A stretch of 36,794 bases of DNA, from positions 1 to 36,794 of the forward strand of contig JAMOOP010000110.1 of NCBI GenBank assembly GCA_027065385.1, in the 5' to 3' direction. The notes below the pieces were generated by a model. The model was not told where the DNA came from, did not search any database, and worked only from the letters and a program-made list of their open reading frames with translations. The translations under genes and the position numbers were made by a program. Source of the stretch: Campylobacteraceae bacterium (lineage in GTDB: Bacteria; Campylobacterota; Campylobacteria; Campylobacterales; Sulfurovaceae). Below are positions 7,663-15,960 of the stretch, one piece after another. Every line of letters begins with the position of its first letter. Positions within the stretch are counted from its first letter, which is position 1.

Positions 7663-8883
7663 TTAACTTCTTAATATAATCTCAAATATATTATTGCCAT
7701 CTTTATAACAATAGTTGAGTTTATAGTCAAGTCTTTTGACTATATTGTTAACTATATATAACCCCAAACCAAACCCTTTTTGTCTCTTTTCTTCTTGTGT
7801 AAATGGTTCAAGATAGTATTCAAGTGGGTGTTCTAAACTTCTACCTTTTGAAAAAACTTTAATGGATTTTCCATCACTTATAATTGTTGTACTAAAATCT
7901 TCAGAGTACTTTATAGCATTGTCTATTAGATTTTTAAGAGCTAAAGATAGTAATTTTGCATCTGTTATTAATGTCTCATTTTCAGTTTTTATAGTAATTT
8001 GTTCTCTATTACATAAAAGAAGAGTTAAACTATCTTCTATAATATCATTAATATTTACCTCTTTTAATTTAGGTTTAAAACTTTGGGTTGTAATTCGTTC
8101 AATATATGCCAACTCTCCTATAAGCTCATTCATTCTCTCAAAAGCACGAATTAGGGTCTTTTTACTGTTTCCATCTTCTATCATCTCTACAGCTATTCTT
8201 CCTTTTGTTATGGGGGTTTTTAGCTCATGCATCATATTACGCATAAATAGATTTTTAGACTCTAGTAGAGTCTTTATGTGATGTATTGCATTATCAAAAC
8301 TTTGAGCAATTTGACCTATCTCATCATTACTTTTATAGGTTATCTTTATATTCATATCACCTTTGGCAAATTTTAAAATCTGCTTATTAAGTTTTTTAAG
8401 AGGGGAGAGTTTTCTTGTAATTGCTATATATAAAAATATAAATAAAAAGGCTACTAGAATAGCTATTAAGATAGTAACTTTAATACGAATATTATTTGAT
8501 TTTATATCTTTTAACATAAGATTATAACCGTATCGCTGTAGATAGATATAGTGGTTATCCCCTATAGCAAAAATTTGCATTCTTCCATAAACAGACTCAC
8601 CCTCAAAAATAACCTTGCCTCTACTTAAAATAAGTAGTCTATTGGCATTAATTGCTACAGGTTTTACTTTTGAATTTTTATAGAATTTTTCTATCTCATC
8701 TTTAGATGGATTTAGTTGTGCAGTGGAAAGAAGAGCATTTGAGATAAGTTGATAACGAGATATTTCATCTCTTCTCTGTCTCTCTTTATCCCAAGAGATA
8801 AAAAAAAAGAGAGCAGTTATAAGAAGAGATAAGACTAGAGCAAAAAGTATATTTATAAATGTATTAACAGATATATTTCTCAT
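7663..8883 (-). CDS. membrane sensor histidine kinase (ArsS-like)
   Basis: The 406-residue protein is a canonical two-transmembrane sensor kinase. One membrane segment spans about residues 8-30 and another about 135-155, enclosing a roughly 100-residue periplasmic sensor. A HAMP linker follows (about 155-210), then the H-box MMHELKTPI with phospho-acceptor His219, an N-box (NLIDNAIKYS) and a G-box (KGFGLGLYIVNNI). The HELKTP form of the H-box and the pairing with an OmpR-type regulator resemble the ArsRS acid-response system of Helicobacter; the true signal here is unknown. It starts 3 bases after the regulator's stop codon, so the two are co-transcribed. Confidence 0.9.
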   Translation of the reverse strand: MRNISVNTFINILFALVLSLLITALFFFISWDKERQRRDEISRYQLISNALLSTAQLNPSKDEIEKFYKNSKVKPVAINANRLLILSRGKVIFEGESVYGRMQIFAIGDNHYIYLQRYGYNLMLKDIKSNNIRIKVTILIAILVAFLFIFLYIAITRKLSPLKKLNKQILKFAKGDMNIKITYKSNDEIGQIAQSFDNAIHHIKTLLESKNLFMRNMMHELKTPITKGRIAVEMIEDGNSKKTLIRAFERMNELIGELAYIERITTQSFKPKLKEVNINDIIEDSLTLLLCNREQITIKTENETLITDAKLLSLALKNLIDNAIKYSEDFSTTIISDGKSIKVFSKGRSLEHPLEYYLEPFTQEEKRQKGFGLGLYIVNNIVKRLDYKLNYCYKDGNNIFEIILRS

Positions 8884-8886
8884 AAA

Positions 8887-9564
8887 CTATACTTTTTCTG
8901 TTAAAAGATACCCTATACCCCTAACAGGCTTTATATATGAGTTCTCCTTATCAATATTTGATAACTTATGCCTTATTCTTGAAATCATAACATCAATATT
9001 TTTAATAGAGCTATTATCATCAATATGTTCACTATCATAAAGAAGTTGCTCTCTTGATACTGCTGAATTTTTATTTTTAATTAAAATAGATAATATATCA
9101 AACTCAGCAGCTGTAAGTTCAAGCAGTTTATTATGAAATACAATATTTCTAGCACCAAAATTTAGCTCAAAAAGAGATTTTTTAACAGCTGTATCGTTAC
9201 TTTTTTGTACTCTTCTTAATATTGTCTTTATTCTAGTTACAAGCTCCCTTGGGTCATAGGGTTTTGGCATATAATCATCAGCTCCTCTTTCAAGTGCTAT
9301 TACCTTATCGGTTATATCATCTCTAGCAGATGAGACAATAATTGGAATAGATGAATTTTTTCTAATCTTTGGAATAACCTCTAATCCATCAATACCAGGT
9401 AAGGTTAAATCTAAAATAATTAGGTCAAACTTATGTTGAGTCAGTAGCGAAAGTCCAATATATGGCTCTTCAGCATCAATAACTTCAATATCAAATTTAT
9501 TTAAATATTCAGTTAAAATTTGTGAAAGCTCATAATCGTCTTCTATCATTAAAATCTTTATAAT
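8887..9564 (-). CDS. OmpR-family response regulator, probable ATT start
   Basis: An N-terminal receiver domain with the acidic pair in MIEDD, phospho-acceptor Asp in LIILDLTLPGIDG, Ser in IIVSSAR and Lys in YMPKPYDP is followed by a winged-helix DNA-binding domain (LTAAEFDILSIL and a final VRGIGYLL hairpin). The first ATG (9547-9549) would cut off the first beta strand and lies 21 bases from the nearest Shine-Dalgarno sequence. AAGGA at 9571-9575 is instead 6 bases from an in-frame ATT at 9562-9564, giving an N-terminus M-I-K-I-L-M-I-E-D-D, the usual form of the family. An in-frame TAA overlaps the Shine-Dalgarno sequence, and no ATG, GTG or TTG lies between. I therefore extend the gene to ATT; the ATG start remains possible. 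Confidence 0.85.
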   Translation of the reverse strand: MIKILMIEDDYELSQILTEYLNKFDIEVIDAEEPYIGLSLLTQHKFDLIILDLTLPGIDGLEVIPKIRKNSSIPIIVSSARDDITDKVIALERGADDYMPKPYDPRELVTRIKTILRRVQKSNDTAVKKSLFELNFGARNIVFHNKLLELTAAEFDILSILIKNKNSAVSREQLLYDSEHIDDNSSIKNIDVMISRIRHKLSNIDKENSYIKPVRGIGYLLTEKV

Positions 9565-9634
9565 AATAAATCCTTATATTTTTATTTTTGGTGGTATGTT
9601 AACACGGGAGAGATTAATTTTTAATAAAGATATA

Positions 9635-9756
9635 TACCATCAGCATTGTTCACAAAGGTTTATTACAAAGGAGGTCTAAAAATGTTCTATCAAGGGAGTA
9701 TATTTTTCAGAAAGGAGTTTATTCTATACTAAATCTTGTGAACAATGGTGATGATA
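9635..9756. repeat. 122-base element bounded by 21-base inverted repeats
   Basis: The arms at 9635-9655 and 9736-9756 match at 19 of 21 positions when one is reverse-complemented; the inner 12 bases (CATTGTTCACAA and TTGTGAACAATG) are exact. The 80-base interior contains a 16-codon ORF with a perfect Shine-Dalgarno sequence. It lies in the divergent region between the regulator and lgt. It could be a small structured RNA with a long closing stem, a miniature inverted-repeat element, or a paired operator. I see no obvious target-site duplication flanking it. Confidence 0.6.
9682..9732 (+). CDS. candidate 16-residue peptide inside the inverted repeat
   Basis: ATG at 9682 opens a 16-codon frame ending TAA at 9730-9732; the predicted peptide is MFYQGSIFFRKEFILY, aromatic and hydrophobic with a short basic core. 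The support is the upstream AAAGGAGG at 9667-9674 with 7-base spacing, an essentially perfect Shine-Dalgarno sequence that is stronger than most in this window. Its placement in the loop of a 21-base inverted repeat suggests a leader peptide, a small toxin or an element-borne peptide. No family is recognised and length alone cannot prove coding. Confidence 0.3.
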   Translation: MFYQGSIFFRKEFILY

Positions 9757-9792
9757 CTTACTTGTTTTTCTTATATGAATTATATAAGATTA

Positions 9793-9833
9793 TGATTAAT
9801 AATCAACAAATGAAAAGTTAATCATTAGTTAAT
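9793..9833. promoter_or_regulatory. possible regulator-binding repeats upstream of lgt
   Basis: A 13-base perfect palindrome TGATTAATAATCA (9793-9805) is followed by two direct copies of AGTTAAT at 9816-9822 and 9827-9833, spaced 11 bases start to start. Direct repeats one helical turn apart are the usual site type for OmpR/PhoB-family regulators, and one is encoded next door. In such AT-rich DNA these patterns can arise by chance, so this is only a candidate. Confidence 0.25.
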
Positions 9834-9884
9834 GTATATATGATATACTTATCTTTTAATTTAATAATAGATAAAGGGACACGG

Positions 9885-10703
9885 TTGGAATATTGGAACC
9901 ATATTTATGAACATTTTAACCCTATAGCTTTTGATTTAGGCATTATATCAGTACATTGGTATGGTATTATGTATATATCTGCACTTCTTACAGCTCTTTG
10001 GTTTGCTAAATGGATTATAAAAAAAGATACAATAGATATAAAAACAGATGAGATAGATAACTATTTTATATGGATAGAGGTAGGTATTATATTAGGTGCA
10101 AGAGTTTGGTATATTCTTTTTTATGACAACAATACAATATACTATTTAACCCAACCTTGGCAGATTTTTAATCCATTTCATAATGGAGAATTTGTAGGTA
10201 TTAGAGGAATGAGTTATCACGGTGCAGTAGTTGGTGCAATTATAAGCTCATATCTATTTTCAAGAAAACACCCAAATACTCTTTTTAAAATAATAGATGT
10301 AGTAGCACTTGCCATTCCTGTAGGATATATCTTTGGACGAATAGGAAACTTTTTAAACCAAGAGTTGGTAGGAAGAGCTACTGATGTATCGTGGGGAATA
10401 TTCGTTGACGGTGTTTTAAGACACCCCTCTCAACTATATGAAGCATTTTTAGAGGGTTTTATTGTAGCTGTTATTCTCTATCTTTATAGAAAAAGAAAAT
10501 CCTTTGATGGACAGTTAATGGGGCTATATGGCATACTATATAGTATTACACGATTTATATCAGAGTTTTGGAGACAACCTGATATTCAATTAGGTTATCT
10601 ATATGATAACTGGTTAACTATGGGACAGTTACAGAGCTTAGTTATGCTTTTTATCTCTATTGGTATCTATTTCATATTAAAGAAGAATTCAAAATCTTAT
10701 TAA
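9885..10703 (+). CDS. lgt: prolipoprotein diacylglyceryl transferase (TTG start)
   Basis: Lgt transfers diacylglycerol from phosphatidylglycerol to the lipobox cysteine of prolipoproteins in the inner membrane. Evidence includes HWYGIMYISALL in the first membrane region, RGMSYHGAVVGA, and the family signature GRIGNFLNQELVGR followed by HPSQLYEAFLEG. The protein has several hydrophobic segments. I place the start at TTG 9885, giving an N-terminus M-E-Y-W-N-H-I-Y (272 aa): AAAGGG at 9873-9878 lies 6 bases upstream. The in-frame ATG at 9840 adds 15 residues not expected in the family and has no Shine-Dalgarno sequence. The upstream 320-base gap holds the inverted-repeat element and repeats described separately. 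Confidence 0.93.
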   Translation: MEYWNHIYEHFNPIAFDLGIISVHWYGIMYISALLTALWFAKWIIKKDTIDIKTDEIDNYFIWIEVGIILGARVWYILFYDNNTIYYLTQPWQIFNPFHNGEFVGIRGMSYHGAVVGAIISSYLFSRKHPNTLFKIIDVVALAIPVGYIFGRIGNFLNQELVGRATDVSWGIFVDGVLRHPSQLYEAFLEGFIVAVILYLYRKRKSFDGQLMGLYGILYSITRFISEFWRQPDIQLGYLYDNWLTMGQLQSLVMLFISIGIYFILKKNSKSY

Positions 10704-10734
10704 TTTTTTAATTTAAAGAAAATTTAATTTTAGA

Positions 10735-10740
10735 TATAAT
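10735..10740 (+). promoter_or_regulatory. -10 box upstream of the outer-membrane protein gene
   Basis: A perfect TATAAT lies 47 bases before the ATG at 10788, in a very AT-rich gap with no good -35 element, which is common for Campylobacterota sigma-70 promoters. The ribosome site AAAGGA is at 10775-10780. Confidence 0.5.
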
Positions 10741-10787
10741 TAATCTATATTTATAATATTTTTTTAAATTAATCAAAGGAATGAGAA

Positions 10788-11537
10788 ATGAAAAATATAC
10801 AATTATCAATTATTACTCTAATATCAACAGGATTTTTATGTTATGGGGGTGGAGATATAGCTGAAGTTACACCTTATGAGAGTAATGACATTAATATGGC
10901 AATAGAAGAAGCAACTCCTTATATTGAGCCAACTCCTACATCAATACCAACTCCTATTATAAAAAAAATACCCCAAAAGGTAGTTAAACTTAAAAAAGGG
11001 ATAAATCCTAGTGGATTTTATGTTGGTCTAGGAATAACAGGAAGTAGATATAAAGATAGTTGTAAATGTACAACACCTACAAACTCAATCCCTACAAAAA
11101 TTACAAATAAAGAGCGAAATCTAGCAATATTAACAAGAGTTGGTTATGATTTTAATCCATATATTGGTATTGAAGCTAGAGGAATAAGAAGTGTGGCCGA
11201 AGATGATGATTTTAAACTATCCCACATTGGACTCTTTTTAAAACCAATGATACCTATTGGAGATATAACAAATCTATATGGAATATTAGGTGTAGCAAAA
11301 ACAAAAGTTACAGGAAATATCCCAAAAGTTGATGCAGAGAGTGCTGCTTTTGGAGGTGGATTAGAGTTTGATTTATCTAAAGATATACCAAAAGAGGGGC
11401 GATATTCAAGAAAATTTGATGGAAAAGGAGACCAAGAAAAAGGTGTTGGCTTTTTCTTAGATTATGAGAGACTTGTTGTTAAAAAAAATACACCAGACTT
11501 AGATACTCTTAGTGCAGGAGTATCTTACGACTTTTAA
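10788..11537 (+). CDS. outer-membrane beta-barrel protein
   Basis: A 249-residue exported protein. The first 20 or so residues form a signal peptide (Lys-containing start and a hydrophobic core ending near Cys-Tyr-Gly-Gly-Gly). Residues about 45-70 are a Pro/Thr-rich linker (EPTPTSIPTPI), then an eight-strand-like barrel domain begins at GFYVGLGITGSRY, with alternating hydrophobic strands such as AILTRVGYDF, GIEARGI and TNLYGILGVAK. The chain ends in SAGVSYDF with a terminal Phe, the recognition signal for BAM-dependent insertion. It resembles OmpA-like/OmpW-sized barrels; a specific function cannot be assigned. The stop codon shares a TTAA with the stop of the convergent U32 gene. Confidence 0.8.
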   Translation: MKNIQLSIITLISTGFLCYGGGDIAEVTPYESNDINMAIEEATPYIEPTPTSIPTPIIKKIPQKVVKLKKGINPSGFYVGLGITGSRYKDSCKCTTPTNSIPTKITNKERNLAILTRVGYDFNPYIGIEARGIRSVAEDDDFKLSHIGLFLKPMIPIGDITNLYGILGVAKTKVTGNIPKVDAESAAFGGGLEFDLSKDIPKEGRYSRKFDGKGDQEKGVGFFLDYERLVVKKNTPDLDTLSAGVSYDF

Positions 11538-12826
11538 ACTAAACCTTTCTTCTCCTTAGCCTCTGCTATACCTCTTCTTAAAATAGTGTAGCTAGGGAGT
11601 TTAATAGGTAGAACAATATCACTAAGGTTTCCACTATGAATACACTCAAACTCTTTACCCTTAGTTGATACTATCTTTTTAAATATAATATAAAAAGAGT
11701 CTTCTCTTTTTTCTATTTTACACTCCTCATTCTCCATCTCTTCTATAGTTACACCAACAGGTAAAACTATCTCTACACTATCACCTATACAAGTTTTATC
11801 TTTACACCTCCAAGTTAAACCATCTTCACTAACTAGCCCTGCTACTTGATGTGTTCCATCTTGAATTGTAAATTTATGAGATTGGGTATTATTTCGTTCA
11901 AATGGTTTAGAGATTAAATAAGCATCAGAAAAACCTCTATTTTGTGTTGTGTGTAGCTCTTTTTGGTATCTCTCTTCTTTAAAATCACCTGCATAAAAGT
12001 CATCAATAGCGTGTCTATATGCTTTGGTAACAACTCCTGCGTAGTATGGTGATTTTGTTCTTCCCTCTATTTTTAAAGAGTCAATTACTCCTGAAGATAA
12101 AATTTCATCTACATGAGATGCCATATTCATATCTTTAGCATTCATAATATATGTTCCAACTCCCTCTACCTCATCTAATCTAAAGGTTGTGTTAGACTCT
12201 GGTGAGTGAGCATATATCTCATAAGGAAATCTACAATCATTTGCACAACTTCCTCTATTCGGTACTCTTCCTGTCTGTAAGGCTGAAACTAAACATCTAC
12301 CACTATAAGCAAAACACATAGAACCATGCACAAAAATTTCTAACTCTAAATCTGGAATTACTCTCTTTATAGCTTCGCAATCTTTTAAGGAAATCTCTCT
12401 TGCTACTATTATTCTCTCTACTCCCATATCATAATATACTTGGGCATCAAGTACATTCATAACATTAGCTTGTGTTGATAGGTGAATTGGAATTTGTGGT
12501 GCTATCTCTCTTGCCATTTTAACAACTCCTGCACTAGATACAATAAGTGCATCAGGTTTAAGCTCTGCCATTTTTGCTATATGATTTCTATATAGTTTAA
12601 TTTGAGAGTTAAATGGAAAACTATTAATAGTTGTATATACTTTTTTGCCCAAATTATGAGCATACTCTATTCCACTAGCATAAGAGTCCATATCAAACTC
12701 TTTTCCTGAACGAATACGGAGTGAAAAGGTACTTGTTCCTCCATATACTGCATCTGCTCCATAAGCTAGTGCAATTTTAAGTTTTTCTAAATTTCCTGCT
12801 GGTGCTAACAGTTCTGCTTTTTTCAT
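11534..12826 (-). CDS. U32 peptidase-family protein (TrhP/YegQ-like)
   Basis: The product is a 430-residue member of the peptidase U32 family. The start KAELLAPAGNLEKLKIAL and the signature EIFVHGSMCFAYSGRCLVS are diagnostic, with conserved cysteines in NRGSCANDCRFPY that probably bind an iron-sulfur cluster. In Escherichia coli and Bacillus, members of this family (TrhP) act in 5-hydroxyuridine formation at tRNA position 34; others are annotated as proteases without strong proof. Which role applies here is inferred. The gene lies 8 bases after nadD-rsfS on the same strand, so the two are probably co-transcribed. Confidence 0.88.
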   Translation of the reverse strand: MKKAELLAPAGNLEKLKIALAYGADAVYGGTSTFSLRIRSGKEFDMDSYASGIEYAHNLGKKVYTTINSFPFNSQIKLYRNHIAKMAELKPDALIVSSAGVVKMAREIAPQIPIHLSTQANVMNVLDAQVYYDMGVERIIVAREISLKDCEAIKRVIPDLELEIFVHGSMCFAYSGRCLVSALQTGRVPNRGSCANDCRFPYEIYAHSPESNTTFRLDEVEGVGTYIMNAKDMNMASHVDEILSSGVIDSLKIEGRTKSPYYAGVVTKAYRHAIDDFYAGDFKEERYQKELHTTQNRGFSDAYLISKPFERNNTQSHKFTIQDGTHQVAGLVSEDGLTWRCKDKTCIGDSVEIVLPVGVTIEEMENEECKIEKREDSFYIIFKKIVSTKGKEFECIHSGNLSDIVLPIKLPSYTILRRGIAEAKEKKGLV

Positions 12827-12834
12827 TAAAATTC

Positions 12835-13683
12835 CTAAGCCTCATTAAACTTACGACTACTAAGCTCTGTTAAAAACTCCTCTAAAGAGTATTTTTGTCT
12901 ATAATCTGAAGACATAATATGAACTAAAATATCACCCATATCTATAACTACCCAATCTTCACTCTCATCAATATGTAAAAACTCTTCACCTAGAGGTTTT
13001 AATTTATCTTTTAGATGTTCTGATAGTGATAATGAGTGTTTACCACCAAGAGATGTAGCTAAAACCACTCTTTCTGAAATATAATCAATATCTTTAAGGT
13101 CAAAAACCTCTATCTCTTCAGCTTTTTTTTCATCTAATATAGTAACTATTCTATCTATTCTTTTATTTAAATTCATATATATTTTGTTTCCTTTTCTAAT
13201 TTCTGTTGAGCTTATATCTGCTTCAACTTTTAAGATTTTAAAATCTCTTAATTTTGAGGTATCTAACCCATACCCACCTCTTGTTGCTATAACCCAAGTT
13301 ATTTGAGAATTTAGCCATTTGAAATTATACCATTTATCAATAGTACCTAGATTATCTGCTCCAATTATAATATATTTAACACTGTGTATTTGTTGAAAAT
13401 ATTTTAGTGTGTTAGCTGTTTGGGTTGCCTCTTTTCTATCTACCTCATAACTATCTATTGTTACTTTTTGAAACTCTTTAAATATCTCTTTTGACATAGA
13501 TAACCGTTTTACAGGTGAAGCGTGAGAGCCTAATTTAAATGGATTTAAAAAAGTAGGTATTATAATTAATCTCTCTATATCTAATACTCTTAAAGCCTCT
13601 TTTACTATGGCTTTATGCCCAAAGTGTGGAGGGTCGAAACTACCACCAAAAAGTGCAACACTCTCTTTTCTATCTTTAAACAA
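12835..13683 (-). CDS. nadD: NadD-RsfS fusion: nicotinate-nucleotide adenylyltransferase plus ribosome silencing factor
   Basis: Residues 8-170 are NadD, which makes deamido-NAD from nicotinate mononucleotide: GGSFDPPHFGHKAI (13-26) holds the (H/T)xGH nucleotidyltransferase motif, IIGADNLGTIDKWYN binds substrate, and ISSTEIRKG is the C-terminal motif. Residues 174-276 are RsfS (DUF143), which binds ribosomal protein uL14 and blocks subunit joining in starvation: IVTILDEKKAEEIEVFDL, then DWVVIDMGDILVHIM and YRQKYSLEEFL. The two are usually separate neighbouring genes; here one 282-residue frame covers both with almost no linker, and the usual last NadD helix is short. The frame is continuous. 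It is divergent from gap. Confidence 0.9.
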   Translation of the reverse strand: MFKDRKESVALFGGSFDPPHFGHKAIVKEALRVLDIERLIIIPTFLNPFKLGSHASPVKRLSMSKEIFKEFQKVTIDSYEVDRKEATQTANTLKYFQQIHSVKYIIIGADNLGTIDKWYNFKWLNSQITWVIATRGGYGLDTSKLRDFKILKVEADISSTEIRKGNKIYMNLNKRIDRIVTILDEKKAEEIEVFDLKDIDYISERVVLATSLGGKHSLSLSEHLKDKLKPLGEEFLHIDESEDWVVIDMGDILVHIMSSDYRQKYSLEEFLTELSSRKFNEA

Positions 13684-13746
13684 AAAATAACCCCAAATTA
13701 TGTAATATATAAAGAATTTTATCGTAAAAAACTAAGGAATGAATAA

Positions 13747-14739
13747 ATGGCTGTTAAAGTAGCAATAAATGGATTAGGAAGAATAGGTAGATGTGTAGCA
13801 AGAATTATTGCTGATAGAGATGATGTTGAACTAGTAGCAGTCAATGCAAGTGGAGCTGAAAATATTATTGAATATGGTTTAAAATATGACTCTGTGCATG
13901 GAAAAAGATTAGATGTTAGTGTAAAAGATGGATTTGTAAATATTGGTTCAACTAAAGCTAAACTATTCTCTGAAAGAGACCCTGCAAAAATTGCTTTTGC
14001 AGAGACTGGTGCTGAACTTGTATTAGAGTGTACGGGTGCATTTTTAACACAAGAGTCTGCTCAAGCTTACATTGATAATGGAATTAAAAAGGTACTATTC
14101 TCAGCACCTGCAAAAGATGCTACACCAACATTTGTTATTGGTGCAAATGAAGAGAGTTATGCAGGTGAAGCAATAGTTTCAAATGCAAGTTGCACAACAA
14201 ATGGGTTAGCACCTGTAGCTAAGGTGTTAGATGATAATTTTGGAGTGGAAGCTGGACTAATGACAACCATTCATAGCTATACAGGTTCTCAACCTATTTT
14301 AGATGGAAAACATAAAAAAGACCCAAGAAAAGGTAGAAGTGGAGCTGTAAATATTGTACCAACTACAACAGGGGCTGCAAAAGCTATATCTAAAGTGTTA
14401 CCAAACTTAGCAGGAAAACTGAATGGTCAAGCATTAAGAGTTCCAACTCCTGATGTATCAATGGTTGATTTAACTGTAACTCTATCTAAACGCGTAACAC
14501 TAGATGAGGTAAAAGAGGCATTTAAAGTAGCAAGTGAGACTACACACAAAGGAATTTTAGGAGTTGATGAGGAGTATCTTGTATCACAAGATTTTGTAGG
14601 TGAGAGTAGAAGCACAGTTGTTGCTATGGATACTATCCAAGTAATTGGTGATAATATGGTAAAAGTTCTATCATGGTATGATAATGAGTGGGGTTACTCG
14701 TGTAGGTTAGTTGATATGGCAGTTCACATTAGCAATTAA
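13747..14739 (+). CDS. gap: glyceraldehyde-3-phosphate dehydrogenase
   Basis: A 330-residue phosphorylating GAPDH. The Rossmann start is [10 protein letters not shown], the active site is SNASCTTN with Cys149, and His175 lies in [22 protein letters not shown] is the conserved C-terminus. The residue that normally confers NAD preference (Asp in the AIND segment, position 34) is Ala here, in [10 protein letters not shown], so NADP use is plausible, suiting a gluconeogenic or autotrophic role. The start has AAGGA about 8 bases upstream. It heads a gap-pgk-tpiA run: the next gene starts 10 bases after its stop. Confidence 0.95.
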   Translation: MAVKVAINGLGRIGRCVARIIADRDDVELVAVNASGAENIIEYGLKYDSVHGKRLDVSVKDGFVNIGSTKAKLFSERDPAKIAFAETGAELVLECTGAFLTQESAQAYIDNGIKKVLFSAPAKDATPTFVIGANEESYAGEAIVSNASCTTNGLAPVAKVLDDNFGVEAGLMTTIHSYTGSQPILDGKHKKDPRKGRSGAVNIVPTTTGAAKAISKVLPNLAGKLNGQALRVPTPDVSMVDLTVTLSKRVTLDEVKEAFKVASETTHKGILGVDEEYLVSQDFVGESRSTVVAMDTIQVIGDNMVKVLSWYDNEWGYSCRLVDMAVHISN

Positions 14740-14749
14740 GGAGGCTTTT

Positions 14750-15949
14750 TTGAGAACAATTAAAGATTTAGAGAATATCGAGGGTAGAAGAGTATTTATA
14801 AGGTGTGACTTTAATGTCCCAAAAGATGAAGATGGTAATATTACTGATGATAGAAGAATTAGAGGTGCATTGCAGACCATTAGATACTGTTTAGATAGAG
14901 ATTGTAAAGTAATCTTAGCTTCACATGCAGGGCGACCTAAAAAAGGAGTTTATAATGAAAACCTCTCAATGAAAGCTGTTGTTGTAAGACTCAGAACTCT
15001 TCTTAAAATTGCTGAAAAGATTACTTTAGCAAAAGATGTAATAGGCGAAGATGCTCTTTCTAAAGCTAAAGAGCTTAAAGCTAAAGAGGTTTTAGTTCTT
15101 GAAAATCTAAGATTTGAAGAGGGTGAAGAGAAAAACGATATAGAGTTTGCTAAAAAGTTAGCTACTATGGCAGATATTTATATTAATGATGCTTTTGGTG
15201 TATGTCATAGAGCTCACGCATCTGTTGAAGCTATGGCTAGATTATATGATAAAGAGCATAGAGTAGCAGGTTTTTTACTCTCTAAAGAGGTAACATTCTT
15301 TGAGAAAAAACTTGATAATCCTATGAGACCATTTGTTGCTATTGTTGGAGGGTCTAAAGTTTCAGGAAAACTTGAAGCACTTAGAAATCTAGTAGAAAAA
15401 GTTGATAAGATTATCATCGGTGGAGGAATGGCATTTACATTCCTAAAAGCACAAGGGTATGAGATAGGAAATTCTTTAGTTGAAGATAATCTATTAGATG
15501 AAGCTAGAACTATTATAATTAAAGCTCGTAAAAAAGGTGTTAAGTTCTATCTTCCAATAGATGTAGTAGTAGCTCCAGAGTTTTCTGAAAATTGTGCAAT
15601 AAAATATCTACCTGCACAAGAGATACCAAAAGGTTGGATGGGACTTGATATTGGTCCAGCATCTTCAAGACTCTTTAGAGAGGTTTTAAATGATGCTCAA
15701 ACTATTATTTGGAATGGACCTATGGGTGTTTATGAGATGGATAGATATGCAAAAGGTAGCCTAAAAATGTCTCATAATATAGCAGATAGTTACGCTACAA
15801 CTATTGTTGGTGGTGGAGATACAGCAGATTTAGCACAAAAAGCAGGAGATGTTGAAGAGATGACATTTGTTAGCACTGGTGGGGGAGCTAGTTTAAACCT
15901 AATTGAAGGTAAAGAGTTACCAGGTATTACAGCACTTCAAGCTGAATAA
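14750..15949 (+). CDS. pgk: phosphoglycerate kinase, glycolytic-operon copy (TTG start)
   Basis: Phosphoglycerate kinase interconverts 1,3-bisphosphoglycerate and 3-phosphoglycerate with ATP. Motifs: [12 protein letters not shown] with substrate-binding residues, [46 protein letters not shown] and the late GGGDTADLA and [14 protein letters not shown]. At 399 aa it is of normal length. The start is TTG at 14750, because a perfect AAGGAGG (14738-14744) lies 5 bases upstream and overlaps the gap stop codon; the in-frame ATG inside gap has no ribosome site. Compared with the usual LGRPKG, this copy has HAGRPKKG. A second full-length pgk lies at 23321. Confidence 0.95.
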   Translation: MRTIKDLENIEGRRVFIRCDFNVPKDEDGNITDDRRIRGALQTIRYCLDRDCKVILASHAGRPKKGVYNENLSMKAVVVRLRTLLKIAEKITLAKDVIGEDALSKAKELKAKEVLVLENLRFEEGEEKNDIEFAKKLATMADIYINDAFGVCHRAHASVEAMARLYDKEHRVAGFLLSKEVTFFEKKLDNPMRPFVAIVGGSKVSGKLEALRNLVEKVDKIIIGGGMAFTFLKAQGYEIGNSLVEDNLLDEARTIIIKARKKGVKFYLPIDVVVAPEFSENCAIKYLPAQEIPKGWMGLDIGPASSRLFREVLNDAQTIIWNGPMGVYEMDRYAKGSLKMSHNIADSYATTIVGGGDTADLAQKAGDVEEMTFVSTGGGASLNLIEGKELPGITALQAE

Positions 15950-15960
15950 GAAAGGGATAT

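Noticed and set aside
7862-8281. A 139-codon plus-strand frame opposite the kinase gene.
   Set aside because: It is the complement of the H-box/ATPase region; its translation is Ser/Phe/Ile-rich with no domain, and the minus-strand kinase is unambiguous.
14711-14749. An ATG start for pgk inside the end of gap.
   Set aside because: There is no ribosome site, and the added residues are the gap C-terminus read out of frame; TTG 14750 has a perfect AAGGAGG.
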